Shown here piece by piece: positions 19,029 through 27,836 of a stretch of DNA of 44,501 nucleotides. Below the pieces are notes generated by a model. The model ran no database searches, was not told where the DNA came from, and was given only the letters and a program-made list of their open reading frames with translations. The position numbers and the translations under genes are program-made. The stretch is from Blattamonas nauphoetae (lineage: Eukaryota > Preaxostyla > Oxymonadida). The stretch lies in contig JARBJD010000475.1 of NCBI GenBank assembly GCA_033064195.1, positions 1 to 44,501 on the forward strand. The letters run 5' to 3'. Positions within the stretch are counted from its first letter, which is position 1. Each line of letters opens with the position of its first letter.

Positions 19029-19355
19029 ATGACATCACAGAAAATATTAGAACCGTTTGATCCAGAACAAAAGGAGTTCACAAACATCCACGACTTTCAG
19101 AGATACTTGGAGAAGAATAGAAAAGAACTGAATGAGTACACAACTCAGAAACTGAATAGGATGATTCAAATCGATGGATACAGAATAACAAAAATAAGAG
19201 GTGAGATTGCACTGAGGAAACGATATGTCGATGCTTCCACTCCTCCTAATTCACTATCGATTGATCAAAGATTATCAGACATTGAAGAATCAATTCGAGC
19301 GCTGACTGACTCAATTGGAAACCTTATTCAAGAATTATCGGACAGTCCGGTTTAA
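19029..19355 (+). CDS. Small coiled-coil protein, 108 residues
   Basis: The ATG follows TATTTTTATTTCACTTAA. Charged, mostly helical; the end (IDQRLSDIEESIRALTDSIGNLIQEL) reads as a heptad coiled coil, so it probably forms oligomers. No known domain. Its last 21 bp overlap the 3' end of the convergent ATPase gene, and the same arrangement occurs in copy 2. The copy 2 version is 11 residues longer because of a short palindromic insert. Confidence 0.7.
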   Translation: MTSQKILEPFDPEQKEFTNIHDFQRYLEKNRKELNEYTTQKLNRMIQIDGYRITKIRGEIALRKRYVDASTPPNSLSIDQRLSDIEESIRALTDSIGNLIQELSDSPV

Positions 19356-20219
19356 CCCTTCTTTGTTGATCTCTGTCAGAGCAACTCCATCAGTGTTGTA
19401 TCGAAGAATGACTGCTTCACATTTTTGTTTCCTTTGGTAGACATTCCAGAATTGTCGAATATCAATTGGTGAGTTCAACTGAGGATACACTCGACTGATT
19501 CGTTCTTTGTTGAATCCTCCAAAGATCCACATTGAATCAATGTTTGACTTCATATCTGCTGACAAACTGAATAGCTCATGCATCGTCAGAAAGAATGTGA
19601 ACTTTGGTTGTCGATTTTCCAATAATAAGTCCATCATTGTCATTCTATTTTTGGATGCTCTACGTTCCCCAAGGATTCGACGACAGTCATCAAGAAGGAT
19701 AATCGTTTGGAGATTCTTAACTGTGAAGTCATCAATGTAAAGTGAGTCAAAGAGATTCTCTCTGCATTCATCTGTGATTCTGTCTTGCCACTGGTTGTCA
19801 ATAATTTCTTCATAAGCTGCCTTTGATTCAGAGAGTTCCAACAGAAATGGAAGTGCATCATCATATTTGACTTTCACAAAAGGAACGTTCAATATTGGTT
19901 TGAATTTGTCGAATGTTGGATCAATGTTCTTATCAGTGACGAAGACGAACAAGTGAAACAGTTCATTTCTGACTTGAACATTCTGGAGCTTGGCAACCTC
20001 TCGAAGAGCATTAAATGTTTTGCCACTTCCTCTGTTTCCAACAAGGACATTGACACTGTTGCGATTGAAATTTAAGTCTGGATGTATTTGTGATTGCACT
20101 TCATGAGAAACATTCCTATTTGATGCTTCACTCAGTTTTGCATTCACATATGCTGTAAGCGAAGAGGGTTCTGCCCTCCGGAACAATGTTGACATTGTTA
20201 TTACTGGAGATTTCTTCAT
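19335..20219 (-). CDS. A32-like genome-packaging ATPase
   Basis: 294 residues on the minus strand. Walker A is GNRGSGKT (residues 61-68) and Walker B TIILLDDC (172-179), followed by LLENRQPKFTFFLTMHELFS, a typical sensor strand of the FtsK/HerA-type packaging ATPases of Polintons, virophages and poxvirus A32. It is expected to pump the element's DNA into the capsid. It is transcribed against its neighbours: it shares a 61-bp divergent promoter region (20220-20280) with the next gene and overlaps the coiled-coil gene tail to tail. Confidence 0.9.
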   Translation of the reverse strand: MKKSPVITMSTLFRRAEPSSLTAYVNAKLSEASNRNVSHEVQSQIHPDLNFNRNSVNVLVGNRGSGKTFNALREVAKLQNVQVRNELFHLFVFVTDKNIDPTFDKFKPILNVPFVKVKYDDALPFLLELSESKAAYEEIIDNQWQDRITDECRENLFDSLYIDDFTVKNLQTIILLDDCRRILGERRASKNRMTMMDLLLENRQPKFTFFLTMHELFSLSADMKSNIDSMWIFGGFNKERISRVYPQLNSPIDIRQFWNVYQRKQKCEAVILRYNTDGVALTEINKEGLNRTVR

Positions 20220-20280
20220 TTGTGATTTAACTCTAATTAAAATATACTTTTGGTTTTTTTATTTTGTATGAAAACAAACA
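20220..20280. promoter_or_regulatory. Divergent promoter region
   Basis: 61 bp between the starts of the ATPase (minus) and the 320-residue gene (plus). It is AT-rich and has TTTTTTTATTTTG upstream of the plus start and TATTTTAATTAGAGTTAAA upstream of the minus start. The equivalent region in copy 2 (39178-39238) is kept. Confidence 0.5.
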
Positions 20281-21243
20281 ATGTCACAAAAGATAGTGTA
20301 CGTTCAACCACAAAGAAAAGCACAAGCGAAGAAACCAAGAATGAGATACGCAGCAGAGACTCAAGCAGCATTGAAACGTATCTATGCCGACGATGATATT
20401 CAAACCAGACGCAATGATGCTCTGTGTAGTCTTCCATCAGCACGTGAGTATATTGCGAGAACTGGACGAAATTGGACTGCGAAAGTAGAACAATATGGAC
20501 AAGTTCCTGATGTGATAGTTTACGATAATGATACTGGAGATCTGATCGCAGTGAATGGTGCTATGCTAACTCCATACAACAGTAGACCAGTCAAAGAGAC
20601 ATACTATGCAATGAATCCAACACCAGACATGCGAAGACAGAAACCATACACATCATTCAATCAAGAGAATGGAAGGAAAATCAAAGCTGTACATCGGAAT
20701 TTCCTCAAAAATGGAACATACGATTTGCCAACCAATTATCGAGACATCAGCTATGAAGAGATGAAGACCAAACGATCTCAACAACCATATGCAATAATGA
20801 AGAGAGCTGTTGGTGAACACATGACAGACACATTGGGAATAACTCGTGCAAATCGAAGGAATCCAGCTGATCCCAGCAAGAATGTGTTAGACAATATGGT
20901 GTTCAATTCAATTCAATCACAGATTGCATCACTGATGTGGGATCAATGGCTTCATGATCATGTTCAGGACTACAATCCCAGTATGAAACAAAAGAAAGCC
21001 TTCAAAGATCAGATTTATCCAGTGTTTCTCCAAATGATCACTCAAGATACAACGTATTTATCGGAATACTGTACTCGCTATTCAACTCACATATCAACAG
21101 AAGTTAATAAACTGAAAGCCAAAGCATTCAAAACAGTCACAGATGATGATATCAGTGGATACCAATCTGAAATGCCTGGGTATTATCGATTTGCACAGTT
21201 GGACAGTTCTGGAATGGGAGCTATAGATCGAGCAGAAATGTGA
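20281..21243 (+). CDS. Conserved Polinton protein, 320 residues, unknown
   Basis: Basic N-terminus (VQPQRKAQAKKPRMR), then mixed charged sequence ending in SSGMGAIDRAEM. Upstream motif present with a longer spacer. No transmembrane segment. It stands where Polintons often encode capsid-maturation protease or minor virion proteins, but I do not see the His-Asp/Asn-Gln-Cys order of an Ulp1/adenovirus-type protease. It follows the ATPase divergently and precedes the structural genes, so a virion or packaging role is plausible. The copy 2 relative is split by a Tc1/mariner-type insertion. Confidence 0.7.
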   Translation: MSQKIVYVQPQRKAQAKKPRMRYAAETQAALKRIYADDDIQTRRNDALCSLPSAREYIARTGRNWTAKVEQYGQVPDVIVYDNDTGDLIAVNGAMLTPYNSRPVKETYYAMNPTPDMRRQKPYTSFNQENGRKIKAVHRNFLKNGTYDLPTNYRDISYEEMKTKRSQQPYAIMKRAVGEHMTDTLGITRANRRNPADPSKNVLDNMVFNSIQSQIASLMWDQWLHDHVQDYNPSMKQKKAFKDQIYPVFLQMITQDTTYLSEYCTRYSTHISTEVNKLKAKAFKTVTDDDISGYQSEMPGYYRFAQLDSSGMGAIDRAEM

Positions 21244-21286
21244 ATTTAAAAACATAAATATATATTTTTTATTTTTATAGAAAGTG

Positions 21287-21913
21287 ATGCAACCAATTCT
21301 AAGTTGTCAATTTACAAAACACACAAGTTCTTCTTCAGTACCAACATCAATCACCAACAATGTTATCATCGAGGATAGGAGCAAAGCTGGTGTAGACAAT
21401 AGAGGATCGAAGATGGAGATGGTCTCGCTAGAGGCTTCGAACCCTCCTTTGGGGAGAGAAAGAGTGTGCTCTGAACCTGTGGTATCCAATGAACGAGGTG
21501 CTTATGATCCACCACTGGAGACATATCCATCAGCACCAATTCAGAGCCGTTCCATTCCACTCCGAGAATACACGTCTAACATTTCAGCATTCAAAGATCA
21601 ACTATTGCTAGTTTACAAGAATGCATTCGCGTGTGAAAAGAAACTACTGAATAATCTCATTGAACCTTCGAAGAAACTGATCACAAACCAAAGTGATTTA
21701 TGTGCTCTGATTGCGACTCTCACTGGAATCAATGATGTGGTGATCGAATTTGATGACCTGTCTGACAAGTGCTTATGCCTGAATAAACTCCCAGTGTTTA
21801 GAACAGTTTTCAAGATCCTTGTTGGTGGAAAAGACATGAGTATTGCCCACAATGAAGCATACAACACCATTCTCAATTATGGCATTTCTCTGACGAAAGC
21901 AATACCCCGTTAG
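21287..21913 (+). CDS. Unknown structural-cluster protein, 208 residues
   Basis: ATG at 21287 after TTTTTTATTTTTATAGAAAGTG; the GTG three bases earlier is less likely. The N-terminal third (to about 21495) is Ser/Thr/Pro-rich, differs greatly from copy 2 and includes a short palindromic insert; the rest (AYDPPLETYPSAP to the end) is nearly identical between copies and looks helical with three Cys. Not recognised. A linker or minor capsid component is possible from its position only. Confidence 0.65.
   Translation: MQPILSCQFTKHTSSSSVPTSITNNVIIEDRSKAGVDNRGSKMEMVSLEASNPPLGRERVCSEPVVSNERGAYDPPLETYPSAPIQSRSIPLREYTSNISAFKDQLLLVYKNAFACEKKLLNNLIEPSKKLITNQSDLCALIATLTGINDVVIEFDDLSDKCLCLNKLPVFRTVFKILVGGKDMSIAHNEAYNTILNYGISLTKAIPR
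21422..21459 (-). repeat. Short near-palindromic insert (site 3)
   Basis: GTCTCGCTAGAGGCTTCGAA and on to GGAGAGA, the reverse orientation of the family. The matching part of copy 2 lacks it. Confidence 0.6.
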
Positions 21914-22026
21914 GGCAGAAATCTCTTCTGAGATTATTTCCACGCTAAAATTATAAATGAATTGTATTTTTTATTTTTACTTAAATAGACTTCGTCTCTT
22001 CAACACAATTTCTCAAAATTGCATAA

Positions 22027-22335
22027 ATGGCACCAGGAAGTTTCAACAAACTCAAAAATATAGGCAAGCAATTCTTTCAATTCATCAAACCTCTAGCTCC
22101 AACGTTACTTCAAGTCGGTGGTGGATTACTCTCTCAAACGAACAGTAAATTTGGACAAACAGCAGGTGGAATACTCAATGGATTAGGAGGAATGATGGAC
22201 GTTTATCAGCAAAATAAGGCGATCAATCGTCAACAAAAACCACAGATGATCGAGTACGAACCACCACGAAATGGACGATACTCCAATGATGATATGCCAC
22301 TCTCGTCAAATTCCAAAATTCAATTCAAAGGATAA
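22027..22335 (+). CDS. Small MAPG protein 1 (membrane-active-like)
   Basis: 102 residues: MAPGSFNKLKNIGKQFFQFI, an amphipathic N-terminal helix, then a Gly-rich middle (VGGGLL, GGILNGLGGMM). Its start is unusual in that the TTTTATTTTT motif lies about 45 bp upstream. It shares the MAPG-x-x-x-KL start with the next gene. Size and layout recall membrane-lytic minor capsid proteins such as adenovirus pVI; that is an analogy, not a match. Only about one residue differs in copy 2. Confidence 0.6.
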   Translation: MAPGSFNKLKNIGKQFFQFIKPLAPTLLQVGGGLLSQTNSKFGQTAGGILNGLGGMMDVYQQNKAINRQQKPQMIEYEPPRNGRYSNDDMPLSSNSKIQFKG

Positions 22336-22372
22336 CCATTCACTAGTATTCGAATATTTTATTTTTACTAAA

Positions 22373-22672
22373 ATGGCACCAGGTTGGTTATCAAAATTAG
22401 CAGCAGTTGGCAAAAACATACTCAGAGTTGGAGCTCCATTTCTGAATCTCATTCCATTTGTAGGGCCTCTGATTTCAAAGGTAGCACAGACAGGTGTTGA
22501 GATGATTCCAGATGTGAAATCGGATCAGCAAATCCATGCAGAAAAGATGGCTCAGTATGAGCAAGCAATGAATGAAGGAAACACTGCAGTTGCGAACAAG
22601 CTCAGAGGTGAAATAATGAAACTAGAAGAAAAGCTGAAGCCGAAATCAAAGAAACCAAAAAAGAAAAAGTAA
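22373..22672 (+). CDS. Small MAPG protein 2, basic tail
   Basis: 99 residues from the ATG after ATTTTATTTTTACTAAA; the frame is open further upstream but would read through the motif. MAPGWLSKLAAVGKNILRVG forms an amphipathic helix followed by a hydrophobic stretch (APFLNLIPFVGPLISKV), then a charged helix and a Lys-rich end (KPKSKKPKKKK). This suggests membrane contact at one end and DNA or capsid contact at the other. It directly precedes the major capsid gene. Confidence 0.65.
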   Translation: MAPGWLSKLAAVGKNILRVGAPFLNLIPFVGPLISKVAQTGVEMIPDVKSDQQIHAEKMAQYEQAMNEGNTAVANKLRGEIMKLEEKLKPKSKKPKKKK

Positions 22673-22713
22673 CTAGAGTTAAAGCATAAATGAAATTTTT
22701 TATTTTTGTTAAA

Positions 22714-24573
22714 ATGAACTCGCATATAACACATCTGACAAACAAAAGAACTGGAGCATCATCATTAACTGGAAATACCACTGGAAGGATAGAATACACA
22801 AGAGATGACATGGGTCAAATACAACAACAACTCATGTCCGAACATCACATTAATTACCTCATGAATGATGGAGCACATAGTACTTCGATTCAAGAATTGA
22901 AACCATCAGAGAATGCACGATTCTACACAGGACAAGAGATAATCATTCCACTGACTGGTAATCAGGACATTTGTCAAATTGATGATTCGTTTATCACGTT
23001 CACAATGACAGCAACACTGAAAGTTAATAATTGGCAAACAACAGCTGGTAAGGTTGGATCGTACATGAATGAGAGAATCTTCATCTTTGTTGGACTCAAA
23101 CATTCAGCATCAATCTTTCGCGACCTAACTGTTCTTCACAACAATCAGAGAATCATAAGCACAACAAACAATGATGTATCGATGGAATCTCAAATCTACA
23201 ATATGATCAAACCAAAGAGTCAATTGGAGAATCGAAAACATTGTCACACACCTTGGAAAAATGCTTGGACTCATGATGAATCTGTTGCTGGTGTTTATAT
23301 TCCAATATCTGCTTTCACAACGACGTCTGGAACAGGAGTGTTTCAAGACACTATTGATGTCCCAATTCGTGTGTCGATTAATCTTGAAGATCTTCTCATT
23401 TTCTCAGGGATGACTGACTATCCAAAATGTCTCTTTGGTGATTTGAAATTGAGTGTGCACATGAATGAAGATGCGTTCGTTTGTTGTTCCGTGAATCCTG
23501 AACTCACTTTGAAAGATACACTATCATCACTCGTAACTGGAACAGCAGCAGCACCAACTATTAAAGCAGCAATTCTCAATTGTATTCAACATCGTCCCTA
23601 CTTTCTGAATAATCTCGTAACCTCATGCACAAAGAACTTCGTTCAAATTGGTCAATCATTTCTCCAACCAACTGTCACAAAAGACATTGTATGCTCAACA
23701 GCCAATGTCGTGACAACAGAACCTGAATTTGTCGATCAGTACATCTCATTAAACGTCACAAACTTTCGGATTGATGATGTGTATTGCATGAGTGTTGGAT
23801 ACAAAATGAAAGATGGTGCGATAAAGAAACTCGTAGAGATGTACACAAATCGTCCTGGAACAATTCCAGCAGAAAAGATCTCATTCTATCCATTTCAGAA
23901 GACACCAACGGCAACAGGAATTGATTGTACTCAGCAAATGGTAGTGGTGAATGCTAAGGATATCATGCTCCTCTTCCGTCATTACGACAATGAAGTCACT
24001 TGCTTCCACAATCCAATGCAGAAGAACATCCAAGTGAATCTACAAAACAGGTATTATCCAGAACAACCAACGACAACAATTGGAGCTCGTTTCTATCAAT
24101 TTGCATTATCGACTCTCAATCTCGATTCGTACCTTGCTGTTCCAGATGATTTGGAGCGATCACTGACGGATTCTCTTGTGGAAGAAAAACTCACTGGTGA
24201 CGGAACATATCCCAATGAAACAATGACGAGAGTTCGTCCAGTTCATGACAATACTGACTTCCTTCTGTGCTTTCCTACTCAGAGGAGTGGATGTCCAACA
24301 AACTGTAATGATTCGATCAGTTCAAAAGGAAATACTGCTGTCACTTTGAGATCTCATCCAATCTATCAAGGTAATCTCGACACATACTACAATGTTTACA
24401 ACCCAAGTCAAAGTGGCGGTGATATGACAACATTTACACATCCTCCAGCACCGATTCTAGCCACAACTGCAACCACGTGGTGGGTATTACGATATAGCAA
24501 AGGTGAACCAAAAGTTGAGTACTATCCTAATCACACATTGAAAGCATTACACAAAGATTTGGGAATCATGTAG
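22714..24573 (+). CDS. mcp: Major capsid protein, double jelly-roll type
   Basis: 619 residues from MNSHITHLTN; an ATG 24 bp upstream would only translate the promoter motif (MKFFIFVK), so it was not chosen. The order fits Polinton and PLV capsid proteins: an N-terminal strand region with IIPLTGNQDICQIDDSFITFT, a conserved HCHTPWKNAW segment, GDLKLSVHM, and the C-terminal ending (TTWWVLRYSKGEPKVEY). Identity rests on size, gene order beside the ATPase and small virion genes, and paralogy with the following gene, not on a computed match. About five residues differ from copy 2. It should form the trimeric capsomer of an icosahedral particle. Confidence 0.75.
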   Translation: MNSHITHLTNKRTGASSLTGNTTGRIEYTRDDMGQIQQQLMSEHHINYLMNDGAHSTSIQELKPSENARFYTGQEIIIPLTGNQDICQIDDSFITFTMTATLKVNNWQTTAGKVGSYMNERIFIFVGLKHSASIFRDLTVLHNNQRIISTTNNDVSMESQIYNMIKPKSQLENRKHCHTPWKNAWTHDESVAGVYIPISAFTTTSGTGVFQDTIDVPIRVSINLEDLLIFSGMTDYPKCLFGDLKLSVHMNEDAFVCCSVNPELTLKDTLSSLVTGTAAAPTIKAAILNCIQHRPYFLNNLVTSCTKNFVQIGQSFLQPTVTKDIVCSTANVVTTEPEFVDQYISLNVTNFRIDDVYCMSVGYKMKDGAIKKLVEMYTNRPGTIPAEKISFYPFQKTPTATGIDCTQQMVVVNAKDIMLLFRHYDNEVTCFHNPMQKNIQVNLQNRYYPEQPTTTIGARFYQFALSTLNLDSYLAVPDDLERSLTDSLVEEKLTGDGTYPNETMTRVRPVHDNTDFLLCFPTQRSGCPTNCNDSISSKGNTAVTLRSHPIYQGNLDTYYNVYNPSQSGGDMTTFTHPPAPILATTATTWWVLRYSKGEPKVEYYPNHTLKALHKDLGIM

Positions 24574-24575
24574 AG

Positions 24576-24609
24576 ACTCTCATCGGGGGTTCGAAGCCTC
24601 TGGCGAGAC
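24576..24609 (+). repeat. Short near-palindromic insert (site 4, intergenic)
   Basis: ACTCTCATCGGGGGTTCGAA to GGCGAGAC just after the capsid stop codon. The matching spacer in copy 2 (33682-33727) lacks it. Confidence 0.65.
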
Positions 24610-24657
24610 AAAACAGTAAAAGAAAATAATGATATTGTATTTTTTATTTTTCTATAA

Positions 24658-26352
24658 ATGAGAAGTTTCAGATCTAATCAATCAAAACCAACATCGACAT
24701 TAATTGAGCAAATCGAAGTGCAATCATACTTGCCAAAACAATGGGATTCAGAACCTCACATCTACTCAATCCAAGAAGTGCATCCAACAAATCCTCCAAT
24801 GCCATGCAGAATTGGAGATGAGATTGAAGTTCCACTGTGCTATGATGGTCATGATGTAACTGAGTTTGCGAAGAGTCATTTGCGTATCGATCTAACGATT
24901 ACTGTTCCATATACATATCCATCAGATGCGGATGTTTCAGAGTCAGCTGGATTGTACGGAATGTTCTACGGTTACAAATCATCATCAGATGCCATTCGAG
25001 ACATGAGACTGGTTGACAGCAAAGGAAACATTATTGACAATACACTCCAGAATAATCATGTTCACGAATCATTTCTGTATCACACTTTCAAGTCGTATGA
25101 AGAAAAAAACAACATGAAGCATTGTTACAGTCTGTGGGAAAATGTTCAGAGAATGGATCCAAGTGTGTGTGGATTCTACTATGTTCCAACACTCACTGGG
25201 ATGAAAAAAACATTCACTGCAACGATTCCACTGGTAATTCCGTTTGTGAATCTCCTTCCACTGAGTACCTTTGATCAGTATCCAAATTCGATTTTTGGTA
25301 ATTTACGTTTACGATTTCACTTGACAACTGATTCACTAGTGTATTGTCCCATTCGAACTTCAACTGTTGTAAGAAAAACACTTGAGATGATGAAAGATCG
25401 ATATCCAGATAAAGACGAGCCTCGTCTCGCACCAGAAGGGCAAATGAGTCTCATGTTCGATGGAGAATACTCTAATTTGACACAGGAATTTACACAAATT
25501 GGTAATCCAATACTTCAATTCGATGACAATATAATGCCTTCTGTGAATTCATTTTACATTTCATATATCAAAACCAAATCCTTCACAGCCACTGTTCTTT
25601 CATCTTCGATAGATACAGTGTCTTCAATTTGTTACGGATATCAAATCACTGATGCAACGAAGCAGTCACTCTTCAACACATATTCAAAGACTCTGTATGT
25701 CCTGAAAGCTGAAAGAATTGACACTCAATCATTTCAATCACAAGCAACAGCAATGGGAGTGAGATCAAACATCAGTATCAAGCTCAACAATCTCATGAAT
25801 CTTATGTGCTTATTCCCTGAAAGACCAAATGAATGTACAGTCTTCAGAAATCCTCATTATGTTGGCTTATTCGAAATGCTTGGATCCAACTTTCCCAATT
25901 TCCCGATGTCAACACTCTCGCCAGAGTTCTATCAAATGATGATGGTGAATGGTGATTTTATCGGTTGTTCCGCGACGGAAGAGTTTGAGAATTCAATCTG
26001 TATGTCACGCAATTCTACCTGTTTTGGAAAGGAGTTCAAGAGAACCAGAGCAGGAACGGATGCTACTAGTTTCACGTTCATGGTTCCAACTGATCGAAGT
26101 GAAATTGCTGGTGGAGAAGAAGGTATTTCAACAGCAGAATCAGTGAATATTGTCTTCAGAGGATCACCAATCAATCAGGGTGAACTCGATCCATATTTCA
26201 CTTCAACTCCAGAAGGACCTCCTCCACCAATATTGGCATTGCATCAGGCTACATACTGGCTGTTCTGGATTGAGAATGGACAACCCAGAGTGCGATATGT
26301 CATTGATCGTCGACTCCAGGAAGCATATGAAGAAGTGAAGAGAGGTTATTGA
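24658..26352 (+). CDS. Second capsid-like protein (MCP paralogue)
   Basis: 564 residues; the ATG follows TTTTTTATTTTTCTATAA. It parallels the major capsid protein throughout: GDEIEVPLCYDGHDV, KHCYSLWENV against KHCHTPWKNAW, FGNLRLRFHLTTDSLVYCPI against FGDLKLSVHMNEDAFVCCSV, and YWLFWIENGQPRVRYVIDR against WWVLRYSKGEPKVEYYPN. So the element encodes two tandem double-jelly-roll-type proteins. Three islands (about 24907-24972, 25353-25610, 25997-26075) differ strongly from copy 2 while the rest is nearly identical, as if exposed loops vary. It may be a second capsomer or a vertex protein. Confidence 0.7.
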   Translation: MRSFRSNQSKPTSTLIEQIEVQSYLPKQWDSEPHIYSIQEVHPTNPPMPCRIGDEIEVPLCYDGHDVTEFAKSHLRIDLTITVPYTYPSDADVSESAGLYGMFYGYKSSSDAIRDMRLVDSKGNIIDNTLQNNHVHESFLYHTFKSYEEKNNMKHCYSLWENVQRMDPSVCGFYYVPTLTGMKKTFTATIPLVIPFVNLLPLSTFDQYPNSIFGNLRLRFHLTTDSLVYCPIRTSTVVRKTLEMMKDRYPDKDEPRLAPEGQMSLMFDGEYSNLTQEFTQIGNPILQFDDNIMPSVNSFYISYIKTKSFTATVLSSSIDTVSSICYGYQITDATKQSLFNTYSKTLYVLKAERIDTQSFQSQATAMGVRSNISIKLNNLMNLMCLFPERPNECTVFRNPHYVGLFEMLGSNFPNFPMSTLSPEFYQMMMVNGDFIGCSATEEFENSICMSRNSTCFGKEFKRTRAGTDATSFTFMVPTDRSEIAGGEEGISTAESVNIVFRGSPINQGELDPYFTSTPEGPPPPILALHQATYWLFWIENGQPRVRYVIDRRLQEAYEEVKRGY

Positions 26353-26392
26353 ACAGAACAAATCTGATATTTTATTTTTGAAGAAAACACAA

Positions 26393-26803
26393 ATGGTGAA
26401 GCGATACTTCTCAATTCAAAATTCTCACACTGCTCAGCTCCCTCCTGATTTTTCTAATTCTAGAAATCAAAAATATGTTCACTTCCTCGACTGCAAACTC
26501 ATTCATGTGAGGGAAGAGATTACTGGTTCAACAATAGTGATTTCAAAGGATATTCCACAGCACATCACAATCCATGGTGATTGGATTCAGACTGATGCAT
26601 TCAATGATTCATTTGTTGCTTTCTGTAACGAACAGATTGCGAAGCGAAAGAAGTGGGAACTAAGTACTCGACAATCAATAGTGAAGATCTGGTTCAAAGA
26701 CAGTTCTGGTGAATCAATTGAGATGGAAACAACGGAGACAATCAATGGAAAAATAACCAAAGAGTATTATGAATTTCTGGTTGATCTCATGTTGGAGTAT
26801 TAA
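26393..26803 (+). CDS. Unknown structural-cluster protein, 136 residues
   Basis: MVKRYFSIQN..., start preceded by TTTTATTTTTGAAGAAAACACAA. Mixed strands and helices (IVISKDIPQHITIHGDWIQTD), no membrane segment. It ends the capsid cluster, overlapping the convergent S74 gene by 17 bp. Copy 2 is almost identical. A minor capsid or single-jelly-roll role is possible but unproven. Confidence 0.65.
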   Translation: MVKRYFSIQNSHTAQLPPDFSNSRNQKYVHFLDCKLIHVREEITGSTIVISKDIPQHITIHGDWIQTDAFNDSFVAFCNEQIAKRKKWELSTRQSIVKIWFKDSSGESIEMETTETINGKITKEYYEFLVDLMLEY

Positions 26804-27683
26804 TCAGTGTATTATATTTTTGAATGAGTTCATTTATGAGTGTCTGTTGTTGTCCGACAATGCTACTCAGTTCCTGAATGGCTTTGAGACAGAAGCAAGA
26901 GAGTTCAGCATAATCAACTTGAAGACAATCTGGATTGGAATCATTCACGACTTCAGGAAATATTTCTTGGATCTGTTGAGCAATCACTCCTATGTGTTTC
27001 TTCTCACTTTCCTTCTTCAAGCATTCACATTTCTCTTTGCAGTTCTTCAAGTGTTCTTCATCTGTCTCATTCTCTATTTGCTTTGTCACTTTGTTAATCT
27101 TTGAGTCGAATGTGTTGAATTGGTAGCGAACAATTTCGACTTTATTCAATTGTTCAAGTACATCAGGGTATGGTTCAATATTCCTTTTCACTCTTCTGTC
27201 TGACAGTTGAGAAAAGCTTCCTGTGGTGGATATTGAAAACACTCCTGAACCTGTGTCCTCATCGTAGTAATACAAAGCTGGTGAGTCACACGGAGACCAC
27301 ATAATTATGCCATCACCATTGAACTGAATTCCTGAGGTTTCTGAAATTGATTGTGAGATTGAAATGCCAGACTTAAATGTTGAAGCTGGATATGTTCCAG
27401 GATACTTCGGAAGTGATCCCTCTGATATGTTCCACTTCGCTCCATTCACATTGATCAATCCTCCAATTGTTGGTGTTGTAATACCAGCTGAACAAGTTAT
27501 TGATCCATTTGTGCTCACAACTTTTTGGATTGAAGATATCGCTGTCTGCTGTGCTTCTGTTGTCTTCTGAAGTGATTCAATCACTGCCGAATTCTCGTTG
27601 GTTGTTGAGAGATTATGATCAATCATTTTCTCAATCATTTGTGAATTGTATTTTTGTCGATTCATTTCTGTTTGCTCTTTCAT
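26787..27683 (-). CDS. Tail-fibre-like protein with S74 chaperone domain
   Basis: 298 residues, start at the ATG after TTTTTATTTTCA. Residues 1-55 are a likely coiled coil, 56-155 a Gly/Ser/Thr-rich beta region (ISISQSISETSGIQFNGDG), and 161-270 an intramolecular chaperone domain of the Peptidase_S74 type: SDRRVKRNIEPY with the Ser-Asp pair where these domains self-cleave, then KKHIGVIAQQIQEIFPEVV and VDYAELS, followed by a C-terminal coiled coil. In phages and some large DNA viruses this domain folds trimeric fibres. Here it would give the particle a host-binding adhesin. It is transcribed against the capsid genes, next to the terminal repeat. Confidence 0.85.
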   Translation of the reverse strand: MKEQTEMNRQKYNSQMIEKMIDHNLSTTNENSAVIESLQKTTEAQQTAISSIQKVVSTNGSITCSAGITTPTIGGLINVNGAKWNISEGSLPKYPGTYPASTFKSGISISQSISETSGIQFNGDGIIMWSPCDSPALYYYDEDTGSGVFSISTTGSFSQLSDRRVKRNIEPYPDVLEQLNKVEIVRYQFNTFDSKINKVTKQIENETDEEHLKNCKEKCECLKKESEKKHIGVIAQQIQEIFPEVVNDSNPDCLQVDYAELSCFCLKAIQELSSIVGQQQTLINELIQKYNTLINTPT

Positions 27684-27700
27684 TGAAAATAAAAAGTTGA

Positions 27701-27836
27701 ACTCCCTCATGAACATACGTCACCGGCACATTATTTCTGACATACTCAGAGACTAGCGAACAGTTCTCTTCTCTCATTGATTCAATCAATGCTTGTTCTG
27801 AACATACTCGTCGTCTTTCCTTGTACATCGCAGTTG
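27701..27836 (-). repeat. Right terminal repeat of copy 1, remaining inner part
   Basis: Inverse of 5653-5788, including the 5' piece of the repeat-domain gene (MYKERRRVCSEQALIES...YVHEG). Beyond 27836 the sequence no longer matches the left repeat, so the rest of this end is gone. Confidence 0.8.

Larger units (their letters stand above)
3927..27836 (+). mobile_element. Polinton/Maverick, copy 1
   Basis: About 17.4 kb without the 6.5-kb transposon inside it, within the usual Polinton range of 15-20 kb. It carries the diagnostic set: protein-primed PolB, rve integrase, A32-like ATPase and double-jelly-roll-type capsid protein. The left terminal repeat (3927-5788) is long. The right one is cut short near 27836, where only the innermost 136 bp remain. 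Apart from the transposon inside pPolB and the lost right end, the main genes look whole. About five differences over about 620 capsid residues from copy 2 suggest the copies parted recently. The exact outer boundaries are uncertain; homology to copy 2's flank may begin as early as 2940-3020. Confidence 0.85.

Noticed and set aside
22690-22713. Earlier ATG for the major capsid protein
   Set aside because: The extra residues (MKFFIFVK) are just the AT-rich start-proximal motif read as codons; the downstream ATG has the normal spacing.
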